Positions 50,802 to 60,905 are shown, counted from the first letter of the stretch. The stretch is DNA of 64,000 nt from Shewanella sp. HN-41 (GCF_000217915.1 NZ_AFOZ01000031.1:1-64000); one strand, 5' to 3'. The notes: generated by a model not told the origin, from the sequence alone. Made by a program: numbers and translations.

Positions 50802-51464
50802 CTAGAACGCGCGCATTAAGCGTTCGGTCCTAGGTAAGTAATGGTCGTCATAATCGAGGGAGAAAATAACGGAACTTGAACGACCGACTATCTCATCCCG
50901 GGGAACAAAGCCGATGATCCGAGAGTCAGCGCTATTATCTCGATTATCCCCTAGGGCCAGATAATGCGCATCCGGCACAATGACAGGTCCAAAGTTAGCA
51001 AGCCCTGAGGGAACGGCATTAAGCCGAATACTGTGTGCCATACCGAGTAAATCCTCCTGCATTTCAGTGACATCAGCCGGAGCATAGGTACTCAGGGCTT
51101 GGGATCTATAATCCAAGGGTTCACCATTTAAATACAAACGATTATCCCGCATCATCACAGTATCGCCCGGCACAGCAATCACTCGCTTAATCAGTTTTTT
51201 ATCTGCCTTTTTCGAATCAAAAACCACTATATCACCACGGGCGGGATCAGCCAGTTTGACTAGGGCGATATGCGTAAAGGGCACCCTGAGATCGTAGGCC
51301 ATCTTGTTTACCAGAATGCGATCACCCTCGACGATAGTTGGGAGCATAGAGCCCGTTGGCACTGTATTCCAATCGGCCACGGCACTTCTGAACACTAACA
51401 TTAAGCCGATAAACAACAGAAAGGATCGGTTATCCTTAAACAGTTTTGTGATTCCTTTGAACAT
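50802..51464 (-). CDS. short signal peptidase I
   Basis: A 220-residue membrane serine protease that removes signal peptides. The catalytic Ser is S39 in TGSMLPT and the Lys is K93 in LIKRVIAVPGD; the GDNRDNSADSR box E is at about 190. Only one membrane helix (about 14-30) is seen, whereas E. coli LepB is 324 residues with two, so this is a short paralogue and not in the lepA operon. It may serve special exported proteins. The ATG at 51464 follows AGGGG by five bases; an in-frame start 14 codons earlier is unlikely. Confidence 0.88.
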   Translation of the reverse strand: MFKGITKLFKDNRSFLLFIGLMLVFRSAVADWNTVPTGSMLPTIVEGDRILVNKMAYDLRVPFTHIALVKLADPARGDIVVFDSKKADKKLIKRVIAVPGDTVMMRDNRLYLNGEPLDYRSQALSTYAPADVTEMQEDLLGMAHSIRLNAVPSGLANFGPVIVPDAHYLALGDNRDNSADSRIIGFVPRDEIVGRSSSVIFSLDYDDHYLPRTERLMRAF

Positions 51465-51615
51465 ATTTTCCCCTCTATGGCATTGATGCTCAAGATCCAT
51501 CATCAAGAGCGTTAAGGCAAACTAACCGTGATTCACCGTTAAATAGACCCATTGAGCCGCACTAAGTTCTGTTGTCATCAACTTGCGTGTTAACCCGCGC
51601 AATCAACCACTCACA

Positions 51616-54132
51616 CTAACTGCCCGCCTTTAATAGCTCAGAGCAGGATTGATTGAGCAATTGGCGGCAGCGCCACACTCCGAGTAAGGCCACCAGCAAG
51701 GCACCTGAAACAGGGGCTATCCCCCACCAAGGCCAGTGCATATATACATTAAGTTCAAATACTTGAGTCTTGAGTAGATAGAGCGCAAATTCGGCGACTA
51801 TCACGGCAAGCACACCCGCAATTGCGCCAAGTAAGGCAAACTCTAACCCCGTTGCACTGCGCAATAGCCAACCCGAAGCGCCGAAGGTTCTCAGCACAGC
51901 TAATTCGCGTTGCCGAGTCGCCATACCAGCCTCAGTCTGTGCGATCAAGACTAAGGCACTGGCGAATAATACCAGCACCAGCACTAAGGTCAGTGACAAT
52001 GACACTTGCTCTATGATCTGCCTGAGCTGGCCCACCATAGCGCCAACATCTATGATAGATATGGTCGGAAACTGCTGAATAAGTGCCAGGATCACCGCAT
52101 CCCTAGGCGTACCATCAGCATTCATCGCTTGACCGTTTGTTGCTTGATCATCCGTAGCTTGCAGCTGATCATTTAGATAAAAACTCGCCATCGAGGTATA
52201 AGCAAAGGGCGCTAAGGCCTCCTCGGTAAAAATCATAAAAAAGTTCGGTTGCAGCGTTTCCCAGTGCACGGCGCGAATGCTGGCAACTTTAACTGTGAGC
52301 TCCTGATTATCAATGACATAAGTCAGCTTATCCCCCAGAACTACCCCTAAACGTTCCGCCACACCGGATTCCACCGACACTTCATCGACGGCTTGATTAA
52401 AGTGACCTTCTAGCAGCTCATTATTCGCGGGCAGGGTTTTACGCCAAGTCAGATTAAGCTCCCGTGAAATGCCCACTCTACCCTGCTCGCCCGCCTCGGC
52501 CTGCTCATTCGAAATCAGTGCTTCACCGTTAATTTGCGTTAAACGGCCACGGATCACAGGATAAATGTCCGTCGCCGCTATGCCCTTAGCCATCATAAAA
52601 TCATTTAAAGGCTTAGCATCATCGGGGGCGATATTGACGAGGAAGTAATTAGGTGCATTTTCGGGCAACTGTTTTTGCCATTCGTTGAGCAGATCCTGTC
52701 TTAGGGCCAGAATCGTTAATAACAGTACCAATGCCGCGCTAAACCCCACCAATTGCACCGCATTTTGCCGAGCACGACGCCTTAGTCCCGCCAGTGCCAA
52801 TTGCAGGGGATTGGTCGTCTTCATACCGACACTGTGCCCTAGACGTATCATCACAAACCCAAGCACACTTAACAGCACACCGAGCAGTAATACCGCACTG
52901 ACGACTGTCAGGGTCAGAGCCCAACTTTGGGAATACAAATAGCCTAGCAGCGTCATCGCCCCTAAGCTCAGTAAGAAATGCAGCCACATGCCAAACTGTA
53001 AACCTTCCAACTGACGCTGTAACACTCGTAGCGGTGGAATCGCCAATAATCGCAGCAATGGATAAGCCGAAAACATAAAGGCACTGATAAGTCCAGTACC
53101 AATACCAAGCAATAATGGTCGAGTGAGGGGCGGTGAATAGGCTGCAATTTCAGCGGGTAAGAGATGACTAATGCCAAAATCGAGCAGTGCACCACCCAGC
53201 AGGCCCAGACCAATGCCGAGTAAGGTCACCAACAGCAAATGCATCCCAAACAATAGGCGAATTTGTGTTGCCGAGGCGCCAAACGTTTTCAGCATGGCCA
53301 CCACATCGTAATGACGTTGGCAATAACGCTGGGCGGCAATCCCAATTGCGGCGCAGGCCAGCGCTATGCCAAGTAAACTTGCGAGCAACAAAAATCGCTC
53401 CGCTCGCTTAACCGCACCCGCTATAGGCGAGTCGCCGGATTGCACATCGACCCAGCGTTGAGAGCTATTTAACAGCGGTTTAACATTTTGCTCAAAGGCC
53501 GTCAGCGAGGCTTCATCCCCCGTAAATTGATACAGATAAGTGACTCGGCTGCCCAGTTGGATCACCCCAGTTTTGGCAACATCCTCTATCCGCATCAATA
53601 CCACGGGCGATGAGGCGAAGGGATTAAAACCCGCATCGGGTAAGCGGCTGATCTCATTACTGAGCACAAACTCACTGTTACCTAGCTCGATGGATTTGGG
53701 ATAACCTAAGAGTCCACCTAAACGCGTCTCAAACCAGATCTCATCCGCTTGGGGTAGGCCCTTGGTTTTACCGATGGTAAGTTCAATCTCCCCCTTGAGC
53801 GGGTACCCAACTTCAACCGCACGCACTGTGACTAACTGAAACTTATCCCCCGAATACACCATGGAATTAAATTGCATGTTAGTCACATGCTTAAGCCCGA
53901 GCTCCTCAGCTGAGGCTAAAATTGCCGCATCAATTTTAACCGGCGAATCGATGATCCGGTCGGCGGCGATAAACTGCGTCGCTTGGCCATTGATGGCAAC
54001 TTGCAGTCGCTCGCTGACCCGCGCAAGTCCACTCACCGACAGCACGGCCAAGGTAATAGCGAGAATAATTAATAACAATTGTCCTTGCTGTAACTCGCGC
54101 TTAAACAGGCGCCATGCCAAGCTTAATTCCAT
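51616..54132 (-). CDS. ybbP: FtsX-like ABC transporter permease (YbbP)
   Basis: An 838-residue ABC permease with about ten membrane segments in two blocks of the FtsX/MacB type and large periplasmic domains between. It is the partner of the ATPase YbbA, two bases upstream. The YbbA/YbbP system sits beside tesA in E. coli as here, and is predicted to act with the TesA lipase/thioesterase in the periplasm; its substrate is not proven. Motifs include LARVSERLQVAING and ALRTFGASGWLLRSATGLEF. Confidence 0.9.
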   Translation of the reverse strand: MELSLAWRLFKRELQQGQLLLIILAITLAVLSVSGLARVSERLQVAINGQATQFIAADRIIDSPVKIDAAILASAEELGLKHVTNMQFNSMVYSGDKFQLVTVRAVEVGYPLKGEIELTIGKTKGLPQADEIWFETRLGGLLGYPKSIELGNSEFVLSNEISRLPDAGFNPFASSPVVLMRIEDVAKTGVIQLGSRVTYLYQFTGDEASLTAFEQNVKPLLNSSQRWVDVQSGDSPIAGAVKRAERFLLLASLLGIALACAAIGIAAQRYCQRHYDVVAMLKTFGASATQIRLLFGMHLLLVTLLGIGLGLLGGALLDFGISHLLPAEIAAYSPPLTRPLLLGIGTGLISAFMFSAYPLLRLLAIPPLRVLQRQLEGLQFGMWLHFLLSLGAMTLLGYLYSQSWALTLTVVSAVLLLGVLLSVLGFVMIRLGHSVGMKTTNPLQLALAGLRRRARQNAVQLVGFSAALVLLLTILALRQDLLNEWQKQLPENAPNYFLVNIAPDDAKPLNDFMMAKGIAATDIYPVIRGRLTQINGEALISNEQAEAGEQGRVGISRELNLTWRKTLPANNELLEGHFNQAVDEVSVESGVAERLGVVLGDKLTYVIDNQELTVKVASIRAVHWETLQPNFFMIFTEEALAPFAYTSMASFYLNDQLQATDDQATNGQAMNADGTPRDAVILALIQQFPTISIIDVGAMVGQLRQIIEQVSLSLTLVLVLVLFASALVLIAQTEAGMATRQRELAVLRTFGASGWLLRSATGLEFALLGAIAGVLAVIVAEFALYLLKTQVFELNVYMHWPWWGIAPVSGALLVALLGVWRCRQLLNQSCSELLKAGS

Positions 54133-54134
54133 GA

Positions 54135-54875
54135 TTAAGCCTCCTTAGCATTGGCTAAGGGCATGGTGTCAAATGAAGACTGAGAGTTCTCTTCCTGTAG
54201 GTGACCGTTATCCATCACCAGCTGCCGCTGACAGCGTTTGGCCAATTGCAGATCGTGGGTGACTAAGATAAGTGTGGTGTGGCTTTCCTGATTGAGTTCA
54301 AACAACATATCGGCAATTTTATGGCCGTTAACGCCATCTAAATTACCCGTGGGTTCATCGGCAAACAACACCTTGGGCTCACAGATAAAGGCTCGGGCAA
54401 TCGCGACTCTTTGCTGCTCGCCGCCCGAAAGCTGCTTAGGTAAATGGGTTAAACGGTGGGATAAGCCGACTCGATCCAGCATGGCCTGCGCTTTTTCCTT
54501 GGCATTTTTTACGCCAGCAAGCTCGGCGGGTAACATCACATTCTCGAGCGCCGTCAGGGTATCTACCAACATAAAGGATTGAAAAATAAAGCTGACCTTC
54601 TGTTTACGCAGCGCAGCTTTTTGCTCTTCATTCAGCTTTGACAACGCCACGCCATCGAGCCAGATCTCCCCCGACGACGGTGTATCAAGCGCCGCCAGCA
54701 ATCCCAGTAAGGTGGATTTGCCAGAACCCGATGGGCCAAGAATGGCCACACTCTCACCTTGCTTGACATCTAAGTTAATGCCATTGAGGATAGTGAGAAC
54801 TCCTTCCTGAGTAATCACTGATTTTTCGAGGTTAACCACATTGATGGCACTGTTTTTTAAGATGACGTTAGACAT
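54135..54875 (-). CDS. ybbA: ABC transporter ATP-binding protein (YbbA)
   Basis: A 246-residue ATPase with Walker A GPSGSGKS (about 49-56), signature LSGGEQQRVAIARAF, Walker B VLFADEP and the switch His in LVTHD. It is of the MacB/LolD group, which drive FtsX-type permeases, and the permease ybbP follows two bases after its stop. AAGGA lies four bases before the ATG. It is divergent from tesA. Confidence 0.93.
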   Translation of the reverse strand: MSNVILKNSAINVVNLEKSVITQEGVLTILNGINLDVKQGESVAILGPSGSGKSTLLGLLAALDTPSSGEIWLDGVALSKLNEEQKAALRKQKVSFIFQSFMLVDTLTALENVMLPAELAGVKNAKEKAQAMLDRVGLSHRLTHLPKQLSGGEQQRVAIARAFICEPKVLFADEPTGNLDGVNGHKIADMLFELNQESHTTLILVTHDLQLAKRCQRQLVMDNGHLQEENSQSSFDTMPLANAKEA

Positions 54876-54927
54876 AGGATCCTTCTTATATAAATCGTTC
54901 TGGTGTCAATCGCTGAGAGTTAAGTCA

Positions 54928-55527
54928 ATGACTAGGTCCCTTTGGGCCTTCGTCCTATTGAGTATCTTTGTGGCCACCCCATCCCACGCGGCACGGGTGC
55001 TAATCCTCGGCGATAGCTTAGGCGCAAGCTATGGCATGGCAGAACAGTCAGGCTGGGTGGCGCTGCTGCAAGAAAATCTGCCCGAACATGAGTTTACCAA
55101 TGGTTCAGTGAGCGGTGAAACCACCGCTGGCGGTTTGCGTCGCTTACCCGCGCTGCTCGATTCTGTCGCCCCCGACCTTGTGGTCGTTGAATTGGGTGGT
55201 AATGATGGTTTACGTGGATTTCCCCCAACACAACTCGAGAACAATCTAACCCAAATCATTACCCTAGCCAAAAAGAGTGGCGCAAAAGTGCTGCTAAGCG
55301 AAATCATGGTACCGCCTAATTATGGCCCTCGCTATACTCAAAAGTTCACCCAAGTGTATCAAGACATATCTAAAGCACAGGATATAGTGTTGATCCCCTT
55401 CTTTATGCAGGATATCGCGCCCAATCCAGAACTCATGCAGCGTGATGGCATTCATCCCAACGAAAAAGCCCAGCCTAAAATTGCCAACTGGATGCGACCT
55501 TGGATTGAAAAAGCGTTAACTCAATAA
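54928..55527 (+). CDS. tesA: multifunctional arylesterase/thioesterase TesA
   Basis: A 199-residue periplasmic SGNH hydrolase that cleaves esters, thioesters and lysophospholipids. A signal peptide (about 1-21, cut at SHA-A) precedes the nucleophile S30 in LGDSLGA; block III is GGNDGLRG and the Asp/His pair is in QRDGIHPN. The ATG at 54928 gives this signal peptide; the longer in-frame start (54841) overlaps ybbA and is unlikely. It is divergent from ybbA-ybbP, the E. coli order. Confidence 0.93.
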   Translation: MTRSLWAFVLLSIFVATPSHAARVLILGDSLGASYGMAEQSGWVALLQENLPEHEFTNGSVSGETTAGGLRRLPALLDSVAPDLVVVELGGNDGLRGFPPTQLENNLTQIITLAKKSGAKVLLSEIMVPPNYGPRYTQKFTQVYQDISKAQDIVLIPFFMQDIAPNPELMQRDGIHPNEKAQPKIANWMRPWIEKALTQ

Positions 55528-55671
55528 AATAGCTGCAATTTTAAGCTAATAAACAACTTGCTTAGCTAAACTCATGTGCAAGCGATAAAAACGTGTTCTA
55601 ACGCAATATTAGCCCTATAGATAAACAGTAAAATTCGTGTTAGCAAATGGTTAACCCAACAAGGAGTCAAT

Positions 55672-56739
55672 ATGTCCCTTAGCCATCAGCAAAAAGTGTA
55701 CATACCCAAGGAAGCCCGTACCAACCAATATATCACCGCCGAAATCAAGGTGACGGATGAGTTACTGAGCCAATATCCCGATTATCAAAGCTGTTATCAA
55801 ACCTTAAGCCGTTTGATATTCAACTTGGCAGAACAACACGATCTGCGTAATGTTCACGTGATCACTAACGATAAACTGCCCGTTGTACGTTACCATACTG
55901 AAGCCTATTGCTTCCAAACCACTGAACAAATTCTATTTTTTTACAATCCAGCCTACCACGAAGCCCAAAATTTATTCTCACAGGAAAACTACCGCGCCCG
56001 TAAATTGCGCATAGTGTTCCTCGCCACAGGCGAAGATATCCGCAGTAATTCCGCTAGTTTTCACATTAAAGTGCGGGAGTTACTCAATGCCTTGATGCCT
56101 AAGCTACCGATTAAGGATCTTAAGGTGAAGATCCGTGATCATCAGCATTTATCCTATGATCTGTTCGCTAAGGCCAAGGGATATAAGGAGACCTATGGTT
56201 ATAAACTGCGCGCTATCGGCCCAAGATATAAGGCCAGAAAATGCGAGTTACCGGAAAATACCAGCTCACTCACCTATGTGACTGTCAGTTTGCCCCTGAG
56301 TCGCAAGCTCAAGCAGGGGTTATTACCCGACTCAGCCACTGACTTTACGCCTTTATATCAACATCTTGAGGATAGTTTTCTCAAAGCGGCGGCCAATAAA
56401 CAACTCACTCGCCTCGCGATGATCGCTAACGGTTTAACACCCTTGGTACGTAACAGTAAGTTTGAGAAGTTGGACAGCAAAACCGAAGTACAGATGATAG
56501 GCTTCGATCCAAATGCGACTGGGCAACAAGTGATCCGTCGCTGGGATGCCGATAACTTAGTCGAAGCGGCCCACTTTACCATAGTGGCGGGCATGAAAGA
56601 CTGCGATGATTCGGGCTTTGGTCGCTTTATGAATAATGTCGAAGCCGCGTTGAAAGCCTTTGCGACTGAGATAGGATTGGATCCGGAACGCGAAGACTTA
56701 GTCGTGCGTTTCCATCAACATATCAGCTATCAAATCTGA
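55672..56739 (+). CDS. DUF3083-like protein
   Basis: A 355-residue soluble protein. It looks like the gammaproteobacterial DUF3083 family (from memory), function unknown. It has mixed helices and strands with a basic middle part (IGPRYKARKCELP) and no signal peptide. AAGGAG sits seven bases before the ATG. The gap to tesA holds no gene, so it is probably transcribed alone. Confidence 0.7.
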   Translation: MSLSHQQKVYIPKEARTNQYITAEIKVTDELLSQYPDYQSCYQTLSRLIFNLAEQHDLRNVHVITNDKLPVVRYHTEAYCFQTTEQILFFYNPAYHEAQNLFSQENYRARKLRIVFLATGEDIRSNSASFHIKVRELLNALMPKLPIKDLKVKIRDHQHLSYDLFAKAKGYKETYGYKLRAIGPRYKARKCELPENTSSLTYVTVSLPLSRKLKQGLLPDSATDFTPLYQHLEDSFLKAAANKQLTRLAMIANGLTPLVRNSKFEKLDSKTEVQMIGFDPNATGQQVIRRWDADNLVEAAHFTIVAGMKDCDDSGFGRFMNNVEAALKAFATEIGLDPEREDLVVRFHQHISYQI

Positions 56740-56759
56740 TTGAGTACAGATTACCGCTA

Positions 56760-56792
56760 AATAACAGGGCGCATTGAGCGCCCTGTTATTTT
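56760..56792 (+). terminator. terminator of the DUF3083-like gene
   Basis: A 13-bp stem AATAACAGGGCGC / GCGCCCTGTTATT with loop ATTGA and TTTTA after it, 20 bases past the stop. Confidence 0.9.
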
Positions 56793-56913
56793 AGAAAACC
56801 GCAATTCGTCATTTTCCCTACCACACGTTGCACCATTTTGGCCATATTTCACATTGCCTTTTTTTGCCCCTAGCGCATTCTGTTAACTAAATAATAACAA
56901 AAAGGGAGCAATC

Positions 56914-59643
56914 ATGTTTAATAACACTATTAATCCGTCTAGGACTAAGGGCCCTAAGGCTACTAGCCTGAGGGTTTCATCCGCTCAAACCCACAAAAAG
57001 ACGTCGAGTAAGGCGGCATGGCTAATGCCTACGGGGATAGCCCTACTCATGGCTTTTAATCTCAGCGGTTGTTTTTCCGATGATGAGTCAGCACCCACAG
57101 TCACCCCTCCAGTCGTGCAACCACCGGAAACGGGGCCGACCTTCCCCGAAGGCGCCATTAAGATTGCCGCGGGTGATAACCTCACGACCCGCATTCAAGA
57201 AGCGCTGATCAATGCGCAAAGTGGCGCCGTGATAGTGCTACCTAAGGGCACCTTCAATATAGACTCGACCTTACTCTTCGATGGAGATGTGGACGGTGAT
57301 GGCACTTTCGCCAAAAACGTCACCATCATGGGTTATGGCATGAATGACACTGTGCTCAATTTCTCCCAAGCCAACTCGGGCGATGGCATCTTCGTGCAAA
57401 ATGCGATGAACATCATCATTCAAGATCTGTCGGTCAACGAAGCCAAAAACAACGGTATTAAGCTTAAAAACACCAATGGCATTATTTTGCGTCGAGTCGG
57501 TACTGTCTGGGAGGGGCCGCTAGATAAAGATAATGGTGCCTATGGCCTGTACCCGGTTGAGTGCGAAAATATTCTTATCGAAGATAGCTATGTTCGTGGC
57601 AGTGCCGATGCGGGGATTTACGTGGGGCAATCCCAATATATTGTGGTACGCCGCAATATCGCCAAGGAGAACGTCGCGGGGATTGAGATTGAAAACTCCA
57701 AATACGCCGATGTGTATGACAACGAAGCCATGGGTAACACTGGAGGGATATTAATTTTTGATTTACCCATTAATAACCATAGATATGGCTCAAGTGTGCG
57801 AATATTCAATAACAAAGTGTATGACAATAACACGCCAAACTTTGCCAATGCCTCGGCAAACCCTGCTGGAGTGCATATAGTGCCACCGGGCACTGGGGTT
57901 ATTGTCCTCTCCACCGCCGATGTGGAAATTTTCAATAATGAAATCACCCACCACGATACCTTAGGCGTGACCGTCAGCAGCTTCTTTATTGCGGAGCCTG
58001 ACATGACCTCCTTTGTTGGAAACTATGGTCAGTCCGGTCAAGCCATTGAGGACGGTTGGCGCCCAGTGCCACGTAATATTTATCTCCATGATAACCTGAT
58101 CACTGATTATGGCAGCAAGCCAAAAGGTTATTTAATTCAAGATATTATTCGCGCATATATTCTGACCCACGGCACTTTACCCGGCGTACTCTATGATGGT
58201 TTAGGAGAAATGCTGTCCAACAATGGCACCGCCGCCTATTTAGGCTTAAAGGAGACGCCCTTTGCCGAAGATGGTAGCGACAATGTTTGCGCCAGTGATA
58301 ATGGTGATGTGTCCTACGGCAGGCTCTATGCAAACAGCAACACAGATATCAGTATCGCCGATGTGCAATATGAGAAGACCCAGAGCAACTTACTCAAGTG
58401 TTCACAGGTGAGTCTGCCCGTGCATACCGTTACCTTTGCAGGTCAAGTATTTGGCTGTGGTGTTGACGATAATACCGCTGGCTGCGATGGCGGCGTACTG
58501 GTCGGTGGCGGTGGCACTATCGGCGAGGGTGAAGGCGGTTTAATCGGTGATGGTGATCAAAGCCTTTGCCAAGCCACAGGCTCGAACGTCAGCTGGGATG
58601 CACTGCTAAAAGCCAACTGCCCTAAACTGTCGGACTACAATCTGTTTAATGATGCTAAAAATCCAACCGCAGGGCCTAATTCGGGCGGTGTCCCTTACGA
58701 TCTTAACACTCAGCTCTTTACCGACTATGCCAGTAAGTACCGTTTTGTGTACCTACCCGCGGGTCAAAAAGCCACCTATTCTGAAAACGAGTCCTTCGAT
58801 TTCCCAGTGGGTAGCGTCATTGTCAAAACCTTTGCCCTACCAAGCGACACCAGTAAACGAGGCATTAGCAACGAAAGCTTGATTGAAACTCGACTGCTGA
58901 TCCATCGCCCAACGGGCTGGAGCGCCCTGCCCTATGTTTGGAATGCCGATAAAACCGATGCAACTTTGGCCAAAGCAGGGGCTATTAGCAATCAAAGTCT
59001 ACTGCATAAAGGTGAAAGTTTGACCTTTAATTATACGGTTCCCAGCATGAACCAATGTAAGCAGTGTCACCAGTACAAGGCCGATGACAACACCAATGCC
59101 GTGTTTATGCCCATAGGTCCTAAGGCTCGCCACTTAAATCGCAATTACAGCTACCAAGATGGCACCATGAACCAGCTGCTGAAGTGGGAAAGCCTCGGTA
59201 TTCTGCAAGGATTACCTAACCTCAGCCAAGTGCCACAGGTGCCCGCCTATCAGGATGGCGATGAAGCCACAGTTGCTAGCTTAAGTGATACCGCCCTGAT
59301 GCAAACGGCTAAGGGCTACTTAGACATCAACTGCGCCCATTGCCACCGCCCCGAAGGGAATGCCTCTAACACAGGCCTTAAACTCGAGTACTGGCGTGGT
59401 TACAGCGATGATGCAGGCTTCTCCCACGGCACCTGTAAATCCCCCGTCGCCTATGGCGGTGGTAATCTAGGGTTCGATATAGTCCCGGGTAATGCAGACG
59501 AGTCAATTATGCACTTTAGAATGGCAAGTACGACGCCGGGCGATCGCATGCCTGAAATTGGCCGCAGCTTAGCCCATGGCGAAGGCGCGGCCCTGATCAG
59601 CGAATGGATCAAACGCTTACCTGCGGCGAGTTGCTCCCACTAA
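56914..59643 (+). CDS. beta-helix / diheme c-type cytochrome fusion lipoprotein
   Basis: A 909-residue exported lipoprotein. Basic N-terminus, membrane helix and lipobox LSGC (acylated C53) come first. Residues about 80-480 are a right-handed parallel beta-helix with many short Asn/Gly-rich turns (NGIKLKNTNGIILRR, NAGIYV). Residues about 545-909 are an SO2930-type diheme c cytochrome: CKQCH at C715-C718-H719 and CAHCH at C807-C810-H811. From memory these two parts are often separate neighbouring genes; here they are one chain. It may bind a polymer through the helix and pass electrons, but no function is known. AGGGAG is five bases before the ATG. A paralogue of the cytochrome part follows. 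Confidence 0.85.
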   Translation: MFNNTINPSRTKGPKATSLRVSSAQTHKKTSSKAAWLMPTGIALLMAFNLSGCFSDDESAPTVTPPVVQPPETGPTFPEGAIKIAAGDNLTTRIQEALINAQSGAVIVLPKGTFNIDSTLLFDGDVDGDGTFAKNVTIMGYGMNDTVLNFSQANSGDGIFVQNAMNIIIQDLSVNEAKNNGIKLKNTNGIILRRVGTVWEGPLDKDNGAYGLYPVECENILIEDSYVRGSADAGIYVGQSQYIVVRRNIAKENVAGIEIENSKYADVYDNEAMGNTGGILIFDLPINNHRYGSSVRIFNNKVYDNNTPNFANASANPAGVHIVPPGTGVIVLSTADVEIFNNEITHHDTLGVTVSSFFIAEPDMTSFVGNYGQSGQAIEDGWRPVPRNIYLHDNLITDYGSKPKGYLIQDIIRAYILTHGTLPGVLYDGLGEMLSNNGTAAYLGLKETPFAEDGSDNVCASDNGDVSYGRLYANSNTDISIADVQYEKTQSNLLKCSQVSLPVHTVTFAGQVFGCGVDDNTAGCDGGVLVGGGGTIGEGEGGLIGDGDQSLCQATGSNVSWDALLKANCPKLSDYNLFNDAKNPTAGPNSGGVPYDLNTQLFTDYASKYRFVYLPAGQKATYSENESFDFPVGSVIVKTFALPSDTSKRGISNESLIETRLLIHRPTGWSALPYVWNADKTDATLAKAGAISNQSLLHKGESLTFNYTVPSMNQCKQCHQYKADDNTNAVFMPIGPKARHLNRNYSYQDGTMNQLLKWESLGILQGLPNLSQVPQVPAYQDGDEATVASLSDTALMQTAKGYLDINCAHCHRPEGNASNTGLKLEYWRGYSDDAGFSHGTCKSPVAYGGGNLGFDIVPGNADESIMHFRMASTTPGDRMPEIGRSLAHGEGAALISEWIKRLPAASCSH

Positions 59644-59671
59644 CCCAAAGCACGTTTTAAAGCGCACGATG

Positions 59672-59696
59672 AAAGGCTGGCTATGCCAGCCTTTTT
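59672..59696 (+). terminator. terminator after the fusion lipoprotein gene
   Basis: A 10-bp perfect stem AAAGGCTGGC / GCCAGCCTTT with loop TAT, followed by TTA. It lies 29 bases past the stop and 36 before the next start, so the next gene is probably transcribed less or separately. Confidence 0.9.
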
Positions 59697-59732
59697 ACAT
59701 AGCAAACCATTCCGATTGTGTGGATGTTTACG

Positions 59733-60905
59733 ATGAAAAAACGTTTAATTTGTAGCTTAATCTTCATTATCAGCAGCCAAATAACCGCCTGTGGTTGCAG
59801 TGATAGTCAAGATATCAGCACCGAAACACCCACGGTGCCTACGGTGCCCACCACACCCGAAGGCTTGTGTGAGCAAGGTACTTCCCAGGTAAACTGGCAG
59901 GCATTAATGGCCGAAGATTGCCCTCGTTTAAGTCAATATGGACTCTTTACCGAGCCTTTAAACCCAACCACACAGCCAAAAGCCCCCGGTTTTAGTTACC
60001 AATTGGCGACACAGTTATTTTCAAACTATGCCAGTAAATACCGTTTTATCTATTTGCCCGAAGGCAAAACCATTCAATATCAACCCCAAGACGCGTTTGA
60101 CCTACCCGTTGGCACTGTACTCGTCAAAACCTTTACCCTGCCGCTCGACACTGCCATTACAGGTTTTGCGAATGAAACCCTTATCGAGACCAGACTGTTA
60201 ATCCACAGATCCCTAGGCTGGACGAGCCTTGTTTATCAATGGCAACAGGGAGAAGCCAAACTGATAACCGCAGGAGCCACTGTCCATCATACATTCACCA
60301 ATCAGGGACAAACTCAAACCTTTGACTATGCCATCCCTAGCCGCGGCGAGTGCAAAATTTGCCACCAGAATAATCAAAACAATAACAGCCAAATCGTCCC
60401 TATTGGCCTTAAGGCACACCTACTCAACCTTGATCTGCACGATCAAGGCAAAAATATCAATCAGTTGGAACATTGGGCACAGCAGGGGATTATCACCTCT
60501 TTACCGCCCATAGGTGAAATAGGCAAAACCTTTGCCATCAATGAGACCAATAGTGACTTAACGGCCCGGGCTAAGGGCTACCTAGATGTCAATTGTGCCC
60601 ACTGCCACAGTGCCAATGGCTTTGCCAGTATCTCAGGACTCAGACTTGGGTTTTATGTCGACCACAGCAGTTATCAATATGGGATCTGCAAGCAGCCCCC
60701 GGGATGGGATGGGGGTGAAAAAGGACTCGACTACGATATCGTCCCCGGCAATGCGGATCACTCTATCTTGCTGTACCGTCAAACACTGTCTGAGCCTAAG
60801 GATAGAATGCCCCCCATAGGCCGTAGCATTGAGCATAGCGAGGGGGTGGAACTGATAAAACAATGGATAGACTCGCTGGCACCAAGTTTAGGTAACTGCG
60901 TCTAG
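59733..60905 (+). CDS. SO2930-type diheme c-type cytochrome lipoprotein
   Basis: A 390-residue exported lipoprotein with signal peptide and lipobox ITAC (Cys at about 20). It matches the C-terminal half of the upstream protein along its whole length: the SWxxLM/NWQALM start, YASKYRF, LIETRLLIHR, and the heme sites CKICH (C207, C210, H211) and CAHCH (C288, C291, H292). Two covalent hemes and the IGRS...EG end suggest an electron-transfer protein on the periplasmic or outer-membrane side. The start ATG at 59733 follows a GGA by eight bases; in-frame GTG and ATG just upstream are less likely. Confidence 0.85.
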   Translation: MKKRLICSLIFIISSQITACGCSDSQDISTETPTVPTVPTTPEGLCEQGTSQVNWQALMAEDCPRLSQYGLFTEPLNPTTQPKAPGFSYQLATQLFSNYASKYRFIYLPEGKTIQYQPQDAFDLPVGTVLVKTFTLPLDTAITGFANETLIETRLLIHRSLGWTSLVYQWQQGEAKLITAGATVHHTFTNQGQTQTFDYAIPSRGECKICHQNNQNNNSQIVPIGLKAHLLNLDLHDQGKNINQLEHWAQQGIITSLPPIGEIGKTFAINETNSDLTARAKGYLDVNCAHCHSANGFASISGLRLGFYVDHSSYQYGICKQPPGWDGGEKGLDYDIVPGNADHSILLYRQTLSEPKDRMPPIGRSIEHSEGVELIKQWIDSLAPSLGNCV

